A DNA stretch of 64,000 bases from Streptomyces sp. TP-A0356 (GCF_001417775.1 NZ_BBZJ01000013.1:436945-500944); one strand, 5' to 3'; shown: positions 9,341 to 20,132, counted from the first letter of the stretch. Program-made: numbers and translations. Notes: a model not told the origin generated them from the sequence alone.

Positions 9341-10009
9341 TCACAGCCGCTTGACCCCCTTGATGCGCCCGGCGCGGGCCATCCGGGCTCTGGCCGCCTT
9401 GACGCGCAGTACCCCGCGCTGGCTGCCGATGCGCAGCCCGGTGCCGGAGGAGAGCCAGCCGGAGGAGACATCGGCCGCCTTGGCGGAGTTGGTCTCGGCG
9501 AGCGGGTCGTTGTCGGCGCGGCGGGCCAGGCCCATGATGCCGGGCACCACGAAGGGCGCGAGCAGCAGGTCGTACAGGGCGGCCGTGAACAGCAGGCTGA
9601 ACAGGCCCACATGGCGGGCGGCGGTGTCGCCGACCAGGGCGCCCACGGCCGCGTACAGCAGCGTGGAGCCGATCGCGGCGGCGACCACCACGGCCATCGG
9701 GCCGCTGGCGGACTTGAGGCGGCCGTTCTCGGGCCGGGCGAGTCCGGCGAGGTAGCCGATGACGCAGAGCACGAGGGCGTAACGGCCGGCGGCGTGATCG
9801 GCGGGCGGGGCGAGGTCGGAGAGCAGTCCCGCGCCGAAGCCGATGAGACAGCCGCCGACATGGCCGTAGACCAGGGCGAGGCCGACGACGGTCAGCAGCA
9901 CCAGGTCGGGGACGGCGCCGGGCAGATGGAGGCGGGCGAGGACGCTCACCTGGATCACCAGGGCGACGATCACCAGGGTGGTGGAGAGCAGCATCCGGTT
10001 GAGGCGCAT
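9341..10009 (-). CDS. mreD: MreD rod-shape membrane protein
   Basis: This 222-residue protein has about five transmembrane segments in the first 175 residues. It begins MRLNRMLLSTTLVIVALVIQ and includes a typical MreD stretch (GFGAGLLSDLAPP). A soluble basic C-terminal tail follows (about 175-222). MreD couples MreC/MreB to the peptidoglycan synthases. The gene starts 12 bp after the end of mreC and is followed by PBP2, which is the standard mreBCD-pbp2-rodA order. Identity is firm from context and topology, although sequence conservation in this family is low. In Streptomyces the Mre complex mainly serves spore-wall synthesis. Confidence 0.9.
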   Translation of the reverse strand: MRLNRMLLSTTLVIVALVIQVSVLARLHLPGAVPDLVLLTVVGLALVYGHVGGCLIGFGAGLLSDLAPPADHAAGRYALVLCVIGYLAGLARPENGRLKSASGPMAVVVAAAIGSTLLYAAVGALVGDTAARHVGLFSLLFTAALYDLLLAPFVVPGIMGLARRADNDPLAETNSAKAADVSSGWLSSGTGLRIGSQRGVLRVKAARARMARAGRIKGVKRL

Positions 10010-10021
10010 GTGGTTCAGCTC

Positions 10022-10966
10022 CTAGGGCGTCTGCTGCTGGCCGGGGGTGGAGGCCGAGGCCGAGGGCGTCACGGTGACGGTCACGGTCGGTGTGGGCGTC
10101 GGCTGGGGCTTGGGCGGGAGGACGGTGTCGCGCGGATCCTTCTTCGGTGCCTGGACGACGACTCCGACGATGTCGAGGCTGGTGAAGGACACGAACGGCT
10201 TCACGTAGATCGTGCGGGTCAGATCGCCGCCGGAGGGGTCCACCCGTGAGACCACGCCGACCGGGACGCCGGGCACGAACGGCTTGTCGGCCTGGGAGCC
10301 GAAGGTGATCAGACGGTCGCCCTTCTTCACGTCGGCCTTGGCGTTGAGGAGCTGCACGCGCAGCGGACGGTCGCCCTGCCCGGAGGCGAAACCGAGCTCG
10401 TCGCTGCTCTCCATGCGGGTGCCGACGGTGAAGTCCGGGTCGTTGGCCAGCAGCACGGTCGAGGTGTCGGGGCCGACGGTGGTGACGCGGCCGACCAGCC
10501 CGTCGCTGTTGAGGACGGTCATGTCGCGCTTGATGCCGTCCTTGGCGCCGACGTCGATGGTGACGGTCCAGGAGAAGCCCTGGGCCGCTCCTATGGCGAT
10601 GACCTCCGCGCCCTTGATCCCGTACTGGCCCTCGCCCGCGACCCGGATCATCCTGTCGAGCTGCTTGAGGCGGCTGCGGTTGCGGTCGTCGCTGCCCAGC
10701 TTCGCCTTCAAGGTGGCGTTGGCGCGCTCCAGTTGGGCGATACGGTCGTGCCGGCCGCCGGAGTCGCGTACGGCCGCGATCGCGTTGCCGACGGGGTCGA
10801 CGGCGGACGACACCCCGTTCTCGATCGGACCGAAGACCGTGGCGGCGGCCTGGCGGGCACCTTCGACCGGAGAGCCCTGGCCGCCGCGGATGTCCACCGT
10901 GATCAGAGCGAACGCGATGGCGATCAGCAGCACCAGGAGCAGCCGGCTCTCTCGTGTGTCCCTCAC
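10022..10966 (-). CDS. mreC: MreC rod-shape-determining protein
   Basis: This is a 314-residue protein with a short cytoplasmic N-terminus (VRDTRESR), one transmembrane helix (about 9-25) and a coiled-coil stretch around residues 65-105. The two-lobed beta-rich MreC periplasmic domain follows (about 110-270, with the GLVGRV motif). A Pro/Thr/Ser-rich tail of about 40 residues completes the protein. MreC links MreB filaments to PBP2. I place the start at GTG 10966 because it gives the expected short N-terminus. The longer frame to 11068 adds 34 residues without homology or a ribosome-binding site. Only 13 bp separate it from mreD. Confidence 0.92.
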   Translation of the reverse strand: MRDTRESRLLLVLLIAIAFALITVDIRGGQGSPVEGARQAAATVFGPIENGVSSAVDPVGNAIAAVRDSGGRHDRIAQLERANATLKAKLGSDDRNRSRLKQLDRMIRVAGEGQYGIKGAEVIAIGAAQGFSWTVTIDVGAKDGIKRDMTVLNSDGLVGRVTTVGPDTSTVLLANDPDFTVGTRMESSDELGFASGQGDRPLRVQLLNAKADVKKGDRLITFGSQADKPFVPGVPVGVVSRVDPSGGDLTRTIYVKPFVSFTSLDIVGVVVQAPKKDPRDTVLPPKPQPTPTPTVTVTVTPSASASTPGQQQTP

Positions 10967-11187
10967 GTGCGGCGGCCGTGCCTTCCTCGTCGGAATGTAT
11001 AGGGCGGGCGCCCCGGGGTGCGCGGTGCCCGGTGGGTGCGAACCCGATGAGCAGCACCTGGCGGGCACGACCCGGAGCGCGGGACCCGGGGGTGGTATGG
11101 GGGATGGTATGGGGCGCTTATGTCTCTATATCAACGATCCGCCGCACGAGAGGAGATCGTCTCGTACGGCGGAATCGGCGCGTCGCC

Positions 11188-12219
11188 TCATCTGCGGGGC
11201 TGGGCGTCCAGCACCTGCTGGAGTGCCTCGAACTCCTCGACGCACTTGCCGGAGCCGAGCGCCACACTGTCCAGCGGGTCCTCGGCGATGTGGATCGGCA
11301 TGCCGGTCTCCCGGCGCAGCCGCTCGTCGAGGCCGCGCAGCAGGGCGCCGCCGCCGGTCAGCACGATCCCCCGGTCCATGACGTCACCGGAGAGCTCCGG
11401 CGGGCACTTGTCGAGGGTCGTCTTGACCGCGTCCACGATCGCGTTGACCGGTTCCTCGATGGCCCTGCGGACCTCGGCCGCCGAGATGACCACGGTCTTG
11501 GGCAGCCCGGAGACCAGGTCCCGGCCGCGGATTTCGGTGTGCTCGTCGGAGTCGAGGTCGTACGCCGAACCGATCGTGATCTTGATCTGCTCGGCCGTCC
11601 GCTCACCGAGGAGGAGCGAGTACTCCTTCTTGACGTGCTGGATGATCGCGTTGTCCAGCTCGTCACCCGCGACGCGAATGGACTGGGCGGTGACGATGCC
11701 GCCGAGCGAGATGACCGCGACCTCCGTGGTGCCGCCGCCGATGTCCACCACCATGTTGCCCGTGGCCTCGTGGACCGGCAGGCCGGAGCCGATGGCGGCC
11801 GCCATGGGCTCCTCGATGATGTGCACCTGGCGGGCGCCGGCCTGGGAGGACGCCTCGATGACGGCCCGACGCTCAACGCCCGTGATCCCCGAGGGCACAC
11901 AGACGACGACCCGCGGACGAGCCAGGTACCGCCGCTTGTGGATCTTCAGGATGAAGTAGCGGAGCATCCGCTCGGTGATCTCGAAGTCGGCGATCACGCC
12001 GTCCTTCAGTGGGCGAACGGCGACGATGTTGCCCGGCGTCCGGCCGATCATCTTCTTCGCTTCCGCGCCGACCGCGAGGATGCCACCGGTGTTGGTGTTG
12101 ATCGCGACGACGGACGGTTCGTTGAGTACGATCCCGCGACCCCTGACGTACACCAGCGTGTTGGCGGTCCCGAGGTCGACAGCCATGTCACGGCCGATGA
12201 ACGACATTGAGTTCCCCAT
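11188..12219 (-). CDS. mreB: MreB actin-like cytoskeletal protein
   Basis: This 343-residue bacterial actin forms membrane-associated filaments that organise wall synthesis. The N-terminus [20 protein letters not shown] contains the phosphate-1 loop (DLGTANT). The [10 protein letters not shown] phosphate-2 motif lies near residue 155, and TGGGALLRG near 285 is the adenosine-binding loop. The whole sequence is recognisable as Streptomyces MreB. The ATG at 12219 is chosen by family length; the frame continues upstream to 12423 through sequence that looks non-coding. It is followed after 221 bp by mreC, a wider gap than the rest of the cluster. Confidence 0.96.
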   Translation of the reverse strand: MGNSMSFIGRDMAVDLGTANTLVYVRGRGIVLNEPSVVAINTNTGGILAVGAEAKKMIGRTPGNIVAVRPLKDGVIADFEITERMLRYFILKIHKRRYLARPRVVVCVPSGITGVERRAVIEASSQAGARQVHIIEEPMAAAIGSGLPVHEATGNMVVDIGGGTTEVAVISLGGIVTAQSIRVAGDELDNAIIQHVKKEYSLLLGERTAEQIKITIGSAYDLDSDEHTEIRGRDLVSGLPKTVVISAAEVRRAIEEPVNAIVDAVKTTLDKCPPELSGDVMDRGIVLTGGGALLRGLDERLRRETGMPIHIAEDPLDSVALGSGKCVEEFEALQQVLDAQPRR

Positions 12220-12548
12220 CAGGATTCGTCTGGCCTTCCCAAGTGGAGCGTGTGCTGGCTTTTGTTGGGGCGGCGAAGTGGGTGCTGTGGCGTGAAGGCT
12301 TACATCGTAGTCTCGCCTGCACGAACACTGCGCGAGGGTCTTCGCCATTGTCAGCAGATGACGCGTCGCCTCGCTTGTGGAGACGGGCGTTCGGGGGTAG
12401 CCGTTCCCCCGATCGGCACGCATATGCCACGGGACGACCGGGTTTCCCCGACAGGTTTCCGCGGCCGTCCGTGTTCAGGCATCCGAGTGACGTGACGAAG
12501 CCTCAGAATTATTCACAGGACGAGTTCAGAAGTTCATCATCCGGACGC
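12220..12548. other. Intergenic region upstream of mreB
   Basis: About 330 bp lie between the ndk stop and the mreB start. It is less GC-rich than its surroundings near 12290-12330 and 12490-12540. It presumably holds the mreB promoter(s) and a 5' leader. I see no convincing ORF with a ribosome-binding site, no strong hairpin terminator after ndk, and no recognisable riboswitch. Confidence 0.5.
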
Positions 12549-12962
12549 TCAGAAGCGGCCGGGAAAGAAGATCTTCAGCTCGCGCTCGGCGGACTCCTCG
12601 GAATCGGAGGCATGGATCAGGTTCTCGCGGACGATCACGCCGTAGTCGCCGCGGATGGAGCCGGGGGCGGCGGCGATCGGGTCGGTCGGGCCGGCCAGGG
12701 CGCGCAGCCCCTCCACGACCCGCTCACCCTCGACGACGAGCGCGACGACCGGGCCGGAGGCCATGAACTCCACCAGCGGCTCGTAGAAGGGCTTGCCCTT
12801 GTGCTCGCCGTAGTGCTGCTCCAGCGTCTCCTGGTCCAGGGTGCGCAGCTCCAGCGCGCTGATGGTCCAGCCGGCCTTGCGCTCGATACGGCTGATGATC
12901 TCGCCGATCAGCCCGCGCCGGACGGCGTCGGGCTTGAGGAGGACGAGGGTGCGCGAGGTCAC
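12549..12962 (-). CDS. ndk: Nucleoside diphosphate kinase
   Basis: This 137-residue enzyme transfers the gamma phosphate of ATP to NDPs through a phosphohistidine. The N-terminal nucleotide-binding segment ([17 protein letters not shown]), the YGEHKGKPF loop and the active-site ENLIHASDS motif (catalytic His near 117) are all present, at the usual family length. The start is a GTG at 12962 preceded by a good AAGGAG. It follows DUF4233 and folC on the same strand, with about 100 bp before it. Confidence 0.97.
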   Translation of the reverse strand: MTSRTLVLLKPDAVRRGLIGEIISRIERKAGWTISALELRTLDQETLEQHYGEHKGKPFYEPLVEFMASGPVVALVVEGERVVEGLRALAGPTDPIAAAPGSIRGDYGVIVRENLIHASDSEESAERELKIFFPGRF

Positions 12963-13066
12963 GAGGGGGGCTCCTTACAGGTCACGGTGGTGCGGGTGCG
13001 TAGAGGGTACAGGGCGGGCTCCGGTGGACGTCACGCAGCGTCAGGTGCCCTCTTGGCGGTGTTCGA

Positions 13067-13441
13067 TCAAGCGCCGGACGGGCTGGTGGTGGTGCCCGGA
13101 CCGTGGTCGTCGCTCTTGGCCGCGAAGCGGGCCTTCGCCTCGTCGATCTTCCTTCCGTAGTGCACGGACGCCCACCACAGCGCCGCGAAGATCGCGCCCA
13201 TGAAGTACATCGCCGGCACGAACACACCGGAGGCGATCAGCGCGAGCTGCAGGGCCCAGCCCAACTGGACGCCGCCGGGACGGGTGATCAGGCCGCACAG
13301 CAGGATGCAGACCGCCATGGCGATGCCGCTGACGGTCCAGACCGTGCCCATGGACATGCTCGGGTCCTTCATGGCGACCAGACCGGCGAAGCCGATGACG
13401 AAGAACTCGCCGATCAGGGTCGAAGCACACAGCGTACGCAC
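13067..13441 (-). CDS. DUF4233 membrane protein
   Basis: This is a 124-residue protein with three to four hydrophobic segments (about 6-24, 32-50, 57-80 and 84-95) and a charged C-terminus (GRKIDEAKARFAAKSDD). It matches the DUF4233 type that is found immediately downstream of folC in actinobacteria; no function is known. The GTG start at 13441 lies 6 bp beyond the folC stop, so the two are almost certainly co-transcribed and translationally coupled. Confidence 0.85.
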   Translation of the reverse strand: MRTLCASTLIGEFFVIGFAGLVAMKDPSMSMGTVWTVSGIAMAVCILLCGLITRPGGVQLGWALQLALIASGVFVPAMYFMGAIFAALWWASVHYGRKIDEAKARFAAKSDDHGPGTTTSPSGA

Positions 13442-13447
13442 GGGACG

Positions 13448-14956
13448 TCAGCCCTTCCCCAGGAGCAGTCGGGCCTCGCCGACGGTGATGACGGAGCCGG
13501 TGACGAGCACGGCGGCGCCCGCGTACTCCCCCTCCTCCTCGGCGAGCGTGATCGCGGCCTCCAGGGCGTCGGGCAGCCTCGGCTCGACCTGGACGCGCTC
13601 CTCGCCGAAGACCTCCACGGCGATCGCGGCCAGCTCGTCGGCGTCCATCGCGCGGTGGCTGGAGTTCCGGGTGACAACGACCTCGGCGAAGATCGGCTCG
13701 AAGGCCTCCAGCATGCCCCGTACGTTCTTGTCGGCGCTGGCACCGACGACGCCGATCAGCCGGCTGAAGTCGAAGGCCTCGCTCACGGCCTCGGCGGTGG
13801 CGCGGGCGCCCGCCGGGTTGTGGGCGGCATCCAGGACGACCGTCGGGGAGCGCCGTACGACCTCCAGACGGCCCGGGGACGACACCGAGGCGAAGGCCTT
13901 GCGGACCGTGTCCGCGTCCAGCGACTCGGGCCGCTGGGAGCCGACGCCGAAGAACGCCTCGACCGCGGCGAGCGCGACGGCGGCGTTGTGCGCCTGGTAG
14001 GCGCCGTGCAGCGGGAGGTAGACCTCCTCGTACTCGCCGCCGAGACCGCGCAGGGTCAGGAGCTGGCCGCCGACGGCGACCTGCCGGGAGACGACCCCGA
14101 ACTCCAGGCCCTCGCGGGCCACGGTCGCGTCCACCTCCACGGCCTTCTTCAGCAGCACCTGGGCCGCGTCGACCGGCTGCTGGGCCAGGATGACCGTGGC
14201 GTCCTGCTTGACGATGCCGGCCTTCTCCTGGGCGATCTCGCCGGGCGTACCGCCGAGCCGGTCGGTGTGGTCGAGATCGATGGGGGTGACGACGGCGACG
14301 TCCCCGTCGATCACGTTCGTGGCGTCCCAGCTGCCGCCCATGCCGACCTCGACGACGGCCACGTCCACGGGCGCGTCCGCGAAGGCGGCGTACGCCATGC
14401 CCGTGAGCACCTCGAAGAACGAGAGCCGGTACTCCTGCTGGGAGTCGACCATCTCGACGTACGGCTTGATGTCCTCGTACGTCTCGACGAAGCGCTCGGC
14501 GGAGATGGGCGCGCCGTCGAGGCTGATCCGCTCGGTGATCGACTGGACGTGGGGGCTCGTGTACCGCCCGGTGCGCAGTTCGAAGGCGCCCAGGAGGGCC
14601 TCGATCATGCGGGCGGTGGAGGTCTTGCCGTTGGTGCCCGTGATGTGGATGGAGGGATACGACCGCTGCGGCTCCCCGAGGACGTCCATCAGCGCCGCGA
14701 TACGGCTGACGGACGGCTCCAGCTTGGTCTCGCCCCAACGCGTGGCCAGCTCGGCCTCGACCGCCCGCAGCGCCTGCTCGGCCTCGGGGTCGGCGGGCCG
14801 CGCGGGCACGTCTGCCTGCGGCCGCCCGCCCTGCGTCCGCAGGGTACGGCTGCCGGCCTCGATCACCGCGAGATCGGGGTCGCGGTCGGTCTCGGCCTCG
14901 ACGATCTCTTCGAAGGGATCGCTCTCATTGGGGTCGCGCGGGTGCAGATCACTCAC
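13448..14956 (-). CDS. folC: Folylpolyglutamate synthase / dihydrofolate synthase
   Basis: This is a 502-residue Mur-ligase-family enzyme that adds glutamates to folate cofactors in the cytoplasm (and in many bacteria also makes dihydrofolate). The ATP loop ITGTNGKTSTARM lies near residue 110, with further family motifs in the SPHVQSITERISLDG segment and in LDAAHNPAGARA near 365. The first 60 or so residues are an acidic extension (PNESDPFEEIVEAETDRDPD) typical of actinobacterial FolC. The GTG at 14956 is the start. It is separated from valS upstream by a strong terminator, so folC-DUF4233 (and perhaps ndk) likely have their own promoter. Confidence 0.95.
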   Translation of the reverse strand: MSDLHPRDPNESDPFEEIVEAETDRDPDLAVIEAGSRTLRTQGGRPQADVPARPADPEAEQALRAVEAELATRWGETKLEPSVSRIAALMDVLGEPQRSYPSIHITGTNGKTSTARMIEALLGAFELRTGRYTSPHVQSITERISLDGAPISAERFVETYEDIKPYVEMVDSQQEYRLSFFEVLTGMAYAAFADAPVDVAVVEVGMGGSWDATNVIDGDVAVVTPIDLDHTDRLGGTPGEIAQEKAGIVKQDATVILAQQPVDAAQVLLKKAVEVDATVAREGLEFGVVSRQVAVGGQLLTLRGLGGEYEEVYLPLHGAYQAHNAAVALAAVEAFFGVGSQRPESLDADTVRKAFASVSSPGRLEVVRRSPTVVLDAAHNPAGARATAEAVSEAFDFSRLIGVVGASADKNVRGMLEAFEPIFAEVVVTRNSSHRAMDADELAAIAVEVFGEERVQVEPRLPDALEAAITLAEEEGEYAGAAVLVTGSVITVGEARLLLGKG

Positions 14957-14991
14957 GAGGCCAGTCTACGGAGGACCGGTGACAAGGTGGG

Positions 14992-15029
14992 CGAAGGCCC
15001 CCGGAGCCATGAGGTCCCGGGGGCCTTCG
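14992..15029 (-). terminator. Terminator downstream of valS
   Basis: This is a 13-bp perfect inverted repeat (CGAAGGCCCCCGG and CCGGGGGCCTTCG) enclosing 12 bases, just after the valS stop at 15043. There is no long T run, as is common in Streptomyces. Confidence 0.75.
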
Positions 15030-15042
15030 GTCGCCGTCTCGG

Positions 15043-17667
15043 CTACGCGGCGGGCAGGCGGTCCAGCTGGGCCTGGATGCGTGCGATGTCCTCGTCCGCC
15101 TTGGCGAGCCGCGTGCGGATCTTCTCCACGACGTGGTCCGGGGCCTTCGCCAGGAACGCCTCGTTGCCCAGCTTGGCGGTGGCCTGGGACTTCTCCTTCT
15201 CGGCCGCGGCCAGATCCTTGGCGAGCCGCTTGCGCTCCGCCGCCACGTCGATCGTGCCGGACAGGTCCAGCGCGACCGTGGCGCCCGCGACCGGGAGGGT
15301 CGCCGTCGCCGTGAAGCCCTCGCCCTCCGGCTGCAGACGCAGCAGCTGACGGATGGCCGCCTCGTGCGGGGCGAGCGCCGTGCCGTCCAGCGTCAGCCGG
15401 GCCGGGACCCGCTGGCCGGGCTGCAGGCCCTGGTCGGCACGGAAGCGGCGGACCTCGGTGATCACCGACTGGAGGGTCTCGATCTCCTTCTCGGCGGCCG
15501 GGTCCCGGAAGCCACTGTCCGTCGGCCAGTCCGCGATGACGAGGGACTCACCGCCCGTGAGGGTGGTCCACAGCGTCTCCGTGACGAACGGGACCACCGG
15601 GTGCAGCAGCTTCAGCGTGACGTCCAGGACCTCGCCGAGGACGCGCTTGCTGACCTCGGCCGCCTCGCCGCCCGCCTGGAAGGTGGTCTTGGACAGCTCG
15701 ACGTACCAGTCGAAGACCTCGTCCCAGGCGAAGTGGAAGAGGGCGTCGGACAGCTTCGCGAACTGGAAGTCGTCGTAGTACGCGTCGACTTCGGCGACGA
15801 CCGAGCCCAGGCGGGAGAGGATCCAGCGGTCCGTCGCCGACATCTTCGACGCGTCCGGCAGCGGGCCCTCGACCGTCGCGCCGTTCATCAGCGCGAAGCG
15901 CGTGGCGTTCCAGATCTTGTTGGCGAAGTTGCGGGAGCCCTGGACCCAGTCCTCGCCGATCGGCACGTCGACGCCCGGGTTGGCACCGCGCGCGAGGGTG
16001 AAGCGGAGCGCGTCGGAGCCGTACTTGTCCATCCAGTCCAGCGGGTTGACCGCGTTGCCGAAGGACTTCGACATCTTCTTGCCGAACTGGTCGCGGACCA
16101 TGCCGTGCAGGGCGATGGTGTGGAACGGCGGGGTGCCGTCCATCGCGTACAGGCCGAACATCATCATCCGGGCGACCCAGAAGAAGAGGATGTCGTAGCC
16201 GGTGACCAGGACGGAGTTCGGATAGAACTTCTTCAGGCTCTCGGTCTGCTCGGGCCAGCCCAGCGTGGAGAAGGGCCACAGGCCGGAGGAGAACCAGGTG
16301 TCGAGGACGTCGGTGTCCTGACGCCAGCCCTCGCCGGCCGGGGGCTCCTCGTCCGGGCCGACACAGACGACCTCGCCGTTCGGGCCGTACCAGACCGGGA
16401 TGCGGTGACCCCACCACAACTGACGCGAGATGCACCAGTCGTGCAGGTTGTCGACCCAGTCGAAGTAGCGCTTCTCCATCTCCTGCGGGTGGATCTTGAC
16501 CTTGCCCTCGCGGACCGCGTCACCGGCGGCCTTCGCGAGCGGGCCGACCTTGACCCACCACTGCATGGACAGACGCGGCTCGATCGTGGTCTTGCAGCGG
16601 GAGCAGTGGCCGACCGAGTGGAGGTAGGGCCGCTTCTCGGCGACGATCCGGCCCTCGGCGCGCAGGGCGCCCACGATGGCGGAGCGGGCCTCCAGGCGGT
16701 CCAGGCCCTGGAAGGGGCCGGGGACCGTGATGACGGCGTGCTCGTCCATGACCGTGATGGCCGGCAGGTCGTGGCGCTGGCCGATCTCGAAGTCGTTCGG
16801 GTCGTGGGCCGGGGTGACCTTGACGGCACCGGTACCGAACGCGGGGTCGACGTGGGTGTCGGCGACGACGGGGATGGACCGGGCGGTGAGCGGCAGCTTG
16901 ATGAGCTTGCCGACCAGGTGCTTGTAGCGCTCGTCGTCCGGGTGGACGGCGACCGCGGTGTCGCCGAGCATGGTCTCGGCACGGGTCGTGGCGACGACGA
17001 GGCTGTCGTCGCCCTCGCCGTACTTCATGGAGACGAGCTCTCCGTCGTCGTCCTGGTACTCGACCTCGATGTCCGAGATCGCCGTCAGACAGCGCGGGCA
17101 CCAGTTGATGATGCGCTCGGCGCGGTAGATGAGCTCGTCGTCGTACAGCCGTTTGAAGATGGTCTGGACGGCCTTGGACAGGCCCTCGTCCATGGTGAAG
17201 CGCTCACGGGACCAGGCGACACCGTCTCCCAGGCGCCTCATCTGCCCGGAGATCTGACCGCCGGACTCGGCCTTCCACTGCCAGACGCGCTCGACGAAGG
17301 CCTCGCGGCCGAGGTCGTGCCGGGACTTGCCCTCCTTGGCGAGTTCCCGCTCGACGACGTTCTGCGTGGCGATACCGGCGTGGTCCATGCCCGGCTGCCA
17401 CAGCGTCTCATGGCCCTGCATGCGCTTGCGGCGGGTGAGGGCGTCGATGAGGGTGTGCTCGAAGGCGTGCCCGAGGTGCAGGCTGCCGGTGACGTTCGGC
17501 GGCGGGATGACGATCGTGTAGGGCGGCTTGTCGCTCTTCTCGTCGGCCTCGAAGTAACCCCGCTCCACCCAGCGCTCGTACAGCGGCCCCTCCACGTCGG
17601 CCGGCGCGTACTGGGTCGGCAGTTCGGTCTCGGGCGCTGATGGCTGCTGCTGAGCGTTCTCGGTCAC
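15043..17667 (-). CDS. valS: Valyl-tRNA synthetase
   Basis: This 874-residue class I aminoacyl-tRNA synthetase charges tRNA-Val. The HIGH-type motif appears as [11 protein letters not shown] near residue 65 and the KMSKS loop as [12 protein letters not shown] near 531. The editing (CP1) domain lies between them. The C-terminus is a ValRS coiled-coil arm (about 805-870, rich in Glu/Lys/Ala/Arg), which distinguishes it from Ile and Leu enzymes. The length is typical. The start is GTG 17667, with no strong Shine-Dalgarno visible. I see no T-box leader in the 137 bp upstream. Confidence 0.97.
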   Translation of the reverse strand: MTENAQQQPSAPETELPTQYAPADVEGPLYERWVERGYFEADEKSDKPPYTIVIPPPNVTGSLHLGHAFEHTLIDALTRRKRMQGHETLWQPGMDHAGIATQNVVERELAKEGKSRHDLGREAFVERVWQWKAESGGQISGQMRRLGDGVAWSRERFTMDEGLSKAVQTIFKRLYDDELIYRAERIINWCPRCLTAISDIEVEYQDDDGELVSMKYGEGDDSLVVATTRAETMLGDTAVAVHPDDERYKHLVGKLIKLPLTARSIPVVADTHVDPAFGTGAVKVTPAHDPNDFEIGQRHDLPAITVMDEHAVITVPGPFQGLDRLEARSAIVGALRAEGRIVAEKRPYLHSVGHCSRCKTTIEPRLSMQWWVKVGPLAKAAGDAVREGKVKIHPQEMEKRYFDWVDNLHDWCISRQLWWGHRIPVWYGPNGEVVCVGPDEEPPAGEGWRQDTDVLDTWFSSGLWPFSTLGWPEQTESLKKFYPNSVLVTGYDILFFWVARMMMFGLYAMDGTPPFHTIALHGMVRDQFGKKMSKSFGNAVNPLDWMDKYGSDALRFTLARGANPGVDVPIGEDWVQGSRNFANKIWNATRFALMNGATVEGPLPDASKMSATDRWILSRLGSVVAEVDAYYDDFQFAKLSDALFHFAWDEVFDWYVELSKTTFQAGGEAAEVSKRVLGEVLDVTLKLLHPVVPFVTETLWTTLTGGESLVIADWPTDSGFRDPAAEKEIETLQSVITEVRRFRADQGLQPGQRVPARLTLDGTALAPHEAAIRQLLRLQPEGEGFTATATLPVAGATVALDLSGTIDVAAERKRLAKDLAAAEKEKSQATAKLGNEAFLAKAPDHVVEKIRTRLAKADEDIARIQAQLDRLPAA

Positions 17668-17804
17668 GGGCTCAGTTTAGGGGTGTCACGGGCCCGTCCC
17701 GAAACGCGATTCTTTGGTAACGGCGAACCCCCCGACGACCCGGTGTTCCCGCACTTGCGCCAGGATGTCAGGAACACATAAGCATCTGGAGGGGAACCCA
17801 GAAC

Positions 17805-18773
17805 ATGAGCTACAACCAGCCGGGCCCGTACGGCGGGCAGCCCCAGCAGCCCGGACCGTACGGTCAGCCGGGCCCCTACGGCCAGCCGCCGCAGGCCCCC
17901 CCGCCCGGCTACGGCTACCCACAGCAGGCCCCGCAGCCCGGCTACGGCTACCCGCAGCAGGCTCCCCAGGGCGTCCCTCCGCAGCAGAACCCGTACGGCC
18001 AGCAGCAGCCTCCCTACGGCCAGCCTCCGTACGGCCAGCAGCCCTACGGCGTCCCGCAGCCGCCGGCGCCGGACGGCGGCAAGAAGAAGACGGGGCTCGT
18101 GATCGGCGCGGTGGCCGTCGTGGCGGCGATCGCGGTCGGCGCCTACTTCGTGATCGGCGGGGGCGGGGGATCGGGCCTCTCGAACGACGGTCCGCACACG
18201 CTGACGACGCCGGCGAAGCTCCTGGGCAACTACAGCAGGGTCACCAAGGACGGTGCGACCGCCAATGACGCGTCGACCGTGAAGGACCTGGAGGCCAGCG
18301 GCGTGAAGAACGGCACGGCCGTCTTCGGGGTGTACTCCACCGCCAACCTCAGCAACTACAACCCGCAGGACCCGTCCACCGCGCCCAGCGCGGCGGAGCT
18401 CGCGACGGCCAAGGGCATCACCTTCGTCGGCGGCTACGGCGAGATCGCCGACCCCGGCGCCGCTCTGGACAAGTTCTTCGCCTCCATCAAGAAGTCGACC
18501 CAGGACAGCTCGTCGAGCAGCAGCACGGGCCAGAAGACCCAGCTGATCGGCGAGCCCGAGTCGGCGAGCCTCGACGGCGCGGTGATGAAGTGCCAGGCCG
18601 CCAAGGGCACGAACGCGGTGACCAAGAAGGAGAAGACGGACTGGTTCTGCGCCTGGGCGGACTACAGCACCCTGGCCATGGTCTCCCCCGGCGACAACAC
18701 CGGGGACGTCTCCAAGGACACGGCGATCGACGTGACCACCAAGGTCCGCAAGGAGGTCCGCGTCAAGAAGTAG
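17805..18773 (+). CDS. Pro/Gly/Tyr-rich single-pass membrane protein
   Basis: This is a 322-residue protein. Residues 1-88 are low complexity, built from QPGPYG, PGYGYPQQAPQ and PYGQ repeats. A KKK stop-transfer-like cluster at about 92 and one transmembrane helix (about 95-115, LVIGAVAVVAAIAVGAYFVI) follow. The remaining 200 residues form an extracellular domain with two cysteines (VMKCQAA and WFCAWAD). This layout (cytoplasmic disordered Pro/Gly/Tyr arm, helix, outer domain) is common among Streptomyces membrane proteins of unknown role. A good GGAGGGGA-like site precedes the ATG. It is monocistronic and ends in a bidirectional terminator facing clpX. Confidence 0.75.
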   Translation: MSYNQPGPYGGQPQQPGPYGQPGPYGQPPQAPPPGYGYPQQAPQPGYGYPQQAPQGVPPQQNPYGQQQPPYGQPPYGQQPYGVPQPPAPDGGKKKTGLVIGAVAVVAAIAVGAYFVIGGGGGSGLSNDGPHTLTTPAKLLGNYSRVTKDGATANDASTVKDLEASGVKNGTAVFGVYSTANLSNYNPQDPSTAPSAAELATAKGITFVGGYGEIADPGAALDKFFASIKKSTQDSSSSSSTGQKTQLIGEPESASLDGAVMKCQAAKGTNAVTKKEKTDWFCAWADYSTLAMVSPGDNTGDVSKDTAIDVTTKVRKEVRVKK

Positions 18774-18794
18774 TGGACGCGGCGGCCCGACGGC

Positions 18795-18828
18795 GAAGCG
18801 CCCGGCACTTCTCGGTGCCGGGCGCTTC
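18795..18828. terminator. Bidirectional terminator between convergent genes
   Basis: A 14-bp perfect stem (GAAGCGCCCGGCAC and GTGCCGGGCGCTTC) with a 6-base loop is centred between the plus-strand membrane-protein gene and the minus-strand clpX gene. Confidence 0.85.
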
Positions 18829-18845
18829 CTGCTGTGTGGGCGCGG

Positions 18846-20132
18846 TCACGCCGTCTTCTGCTCCCCCGTCCCACGCCCGCGGGCGTCCCGCGGGATGAGC
18901 GTCGGGTTCACGTTCGACAGGACCACGTCCGCCGTGATGACGACCCGGGCCACGTCCTTGCGGGACGGGACCTCGTACATCACCGCCTGGAGGACCTCCT
19001 CCATGATGGCGCGCAGGCCCCGGGCGCCCGTCTGACGGAGGATCGCCTGGTCCGCGATGGCCTCCAGGGCCTCGCGCTCGAAGTCCAGTTCCACACCGTC
19101 GAGTTCGAAGAGGCGCTGGTACTGCTTCACCAGCGCGTTGCGCGGCTCGACGAGGATCTGCAGGAGGGCCTTGCGGTCGAGGTTGTGGACCGAGGTGATC
19201 ACCGGAAGGCGGCCGATGAACTCCGGGATCATCCCGAACTTCACCAGGTCCTCGGGCATCACGTCCTCGAACTGGTCCTTGGACTCCAGCTCGCGCTTGG
19301 AGCGGATCGTGGCGCCGAAGCCGATGCCCTTCGCGCCCGCACGCGCCTCGATGATCTTCTCCAGGCCCGAGAACGCTCCGCCCACGATGAACAACACGTT
19401 CGTCGTGTCGATCTGGATGAACTCCTGGTGCGGGTGCTTGCGGCCGCCCTGCGGCGGGACCGAGGCCGTCGTGCCTTCCAGGATCTTCAGCAGCGCCTGC
19501 TGGACGCCCTCGCCCGAGACGTCCCGCGTGATCGACGGATTCTCGCTCTTCCGGGCCACCTTGTCGATCTCGTCGATGTAGATGATGCCCGTCTCGGCCT
19601 TCTTGACGTCGTAGTCGGCCGCCTGGATCAGTTTCAGCAGGATGTTCTCGACGTCCTCGCCCACGTACCCCGCCTCCGTCAGCGCCGTCGCGTCGGCGAT
19701 GGCGAACGGGACGTTCAGCATGCGGGCCAGGGTCTGCGCGAGGAGCGTCTTGCCGGAGCCCGTCGGGCCCAGCAGCAGGATGTTCGACTTCGCCAACTCG
19801 ATGGCGTCGTCACGGCCTTGGGCGCCGCCGTTCTCACCGGCCTGCACCCGCTTGTAGTGGTTGTACACCGCCACGGACAGGGCCTTCTTCGCGGCCTCCT
19901 GACCGACGACGTACCCCTCCAGGAACTCGTAGATCTCGCGGGGCTTGGGGAGTTCCTCCCAGCGCACCTCGCTCGTCTCCGCGAGCTCCTCCTCGATGAT
20001 CTCGTTGCAGAGATCGATGCACTCGTCGCAGATGTACACACCGGGGCCTGCGATGAGCTTCTTGACCTGCTTCTGGCTCTTGCCGCAGAACGAGCACTTG
20101 AGCAGATCGCCGCCGTCACCGATGCGTGCCAC
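18846..20132 (-). CDS. clpX: ClpX, ATP-dependent unfoldase
   Basis: This 428-residue AAA+ unfoldase feeds tagged proteins into ClpP. The N-terminal C4 zinc-binding domain ([11 protein letters not shown], then CDECIDLC, residues about 14-42) is followed by the ATPase. That domain has Walker [13 protein letters not shown] near 128, Walker [14 protein letters not shown], the sensor region and the IGF-type ClpP-docking loop ([10 protein letters not shown] area). Length and motifs are standard. It is downstream of clpP1-clpP2 but separated from them by 192 bp containing an inverted repeat. That fits separate transcription, as described for Streptomyces clpX. Confidence 0.97.
   Translation of the reverse strand: MARIGDGGDLLKCSFCGKSQKQVKKLIAGPGVYICDECIDLCNEIIEEELAETSEVRWEELPKPREIYEFLEGYVVGQEAAKKALSVAVYNHYKRVQAGENGGAQGRDDAIELAKSNILLLGPTGSGKTLLAQTLARMLNVPFAIADATALTEAGYVGEDVENILLKLIQAADYDVKKAETGIIYIDEIDKVARKSENPSITRDVSGEGVQQALLKILEGTTASVPPQGGRKHPHQEFIQIDTTNVLFIVGGAFSGLEKIIEARAGAKGIGFGATIRSKRELESKDQFEDVMPEDLVKFGMIPEFIGRLPVITSVHNLDRKALLQILVEPRNALVKQYQRLFELDGVELDFEREALEAIADQAILRQTGARGLRAIMEEVLQAVMYEVPSRKDVARVVITADVVLSNVNPTLIPRDARGRGTGEQKTA

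Noticed and set aside
17668..17804. T-box leader for valS
   Set aside because: No specifier hairpin or T-box consensus is visible in the short upstream region, which also serves the divergent gene.
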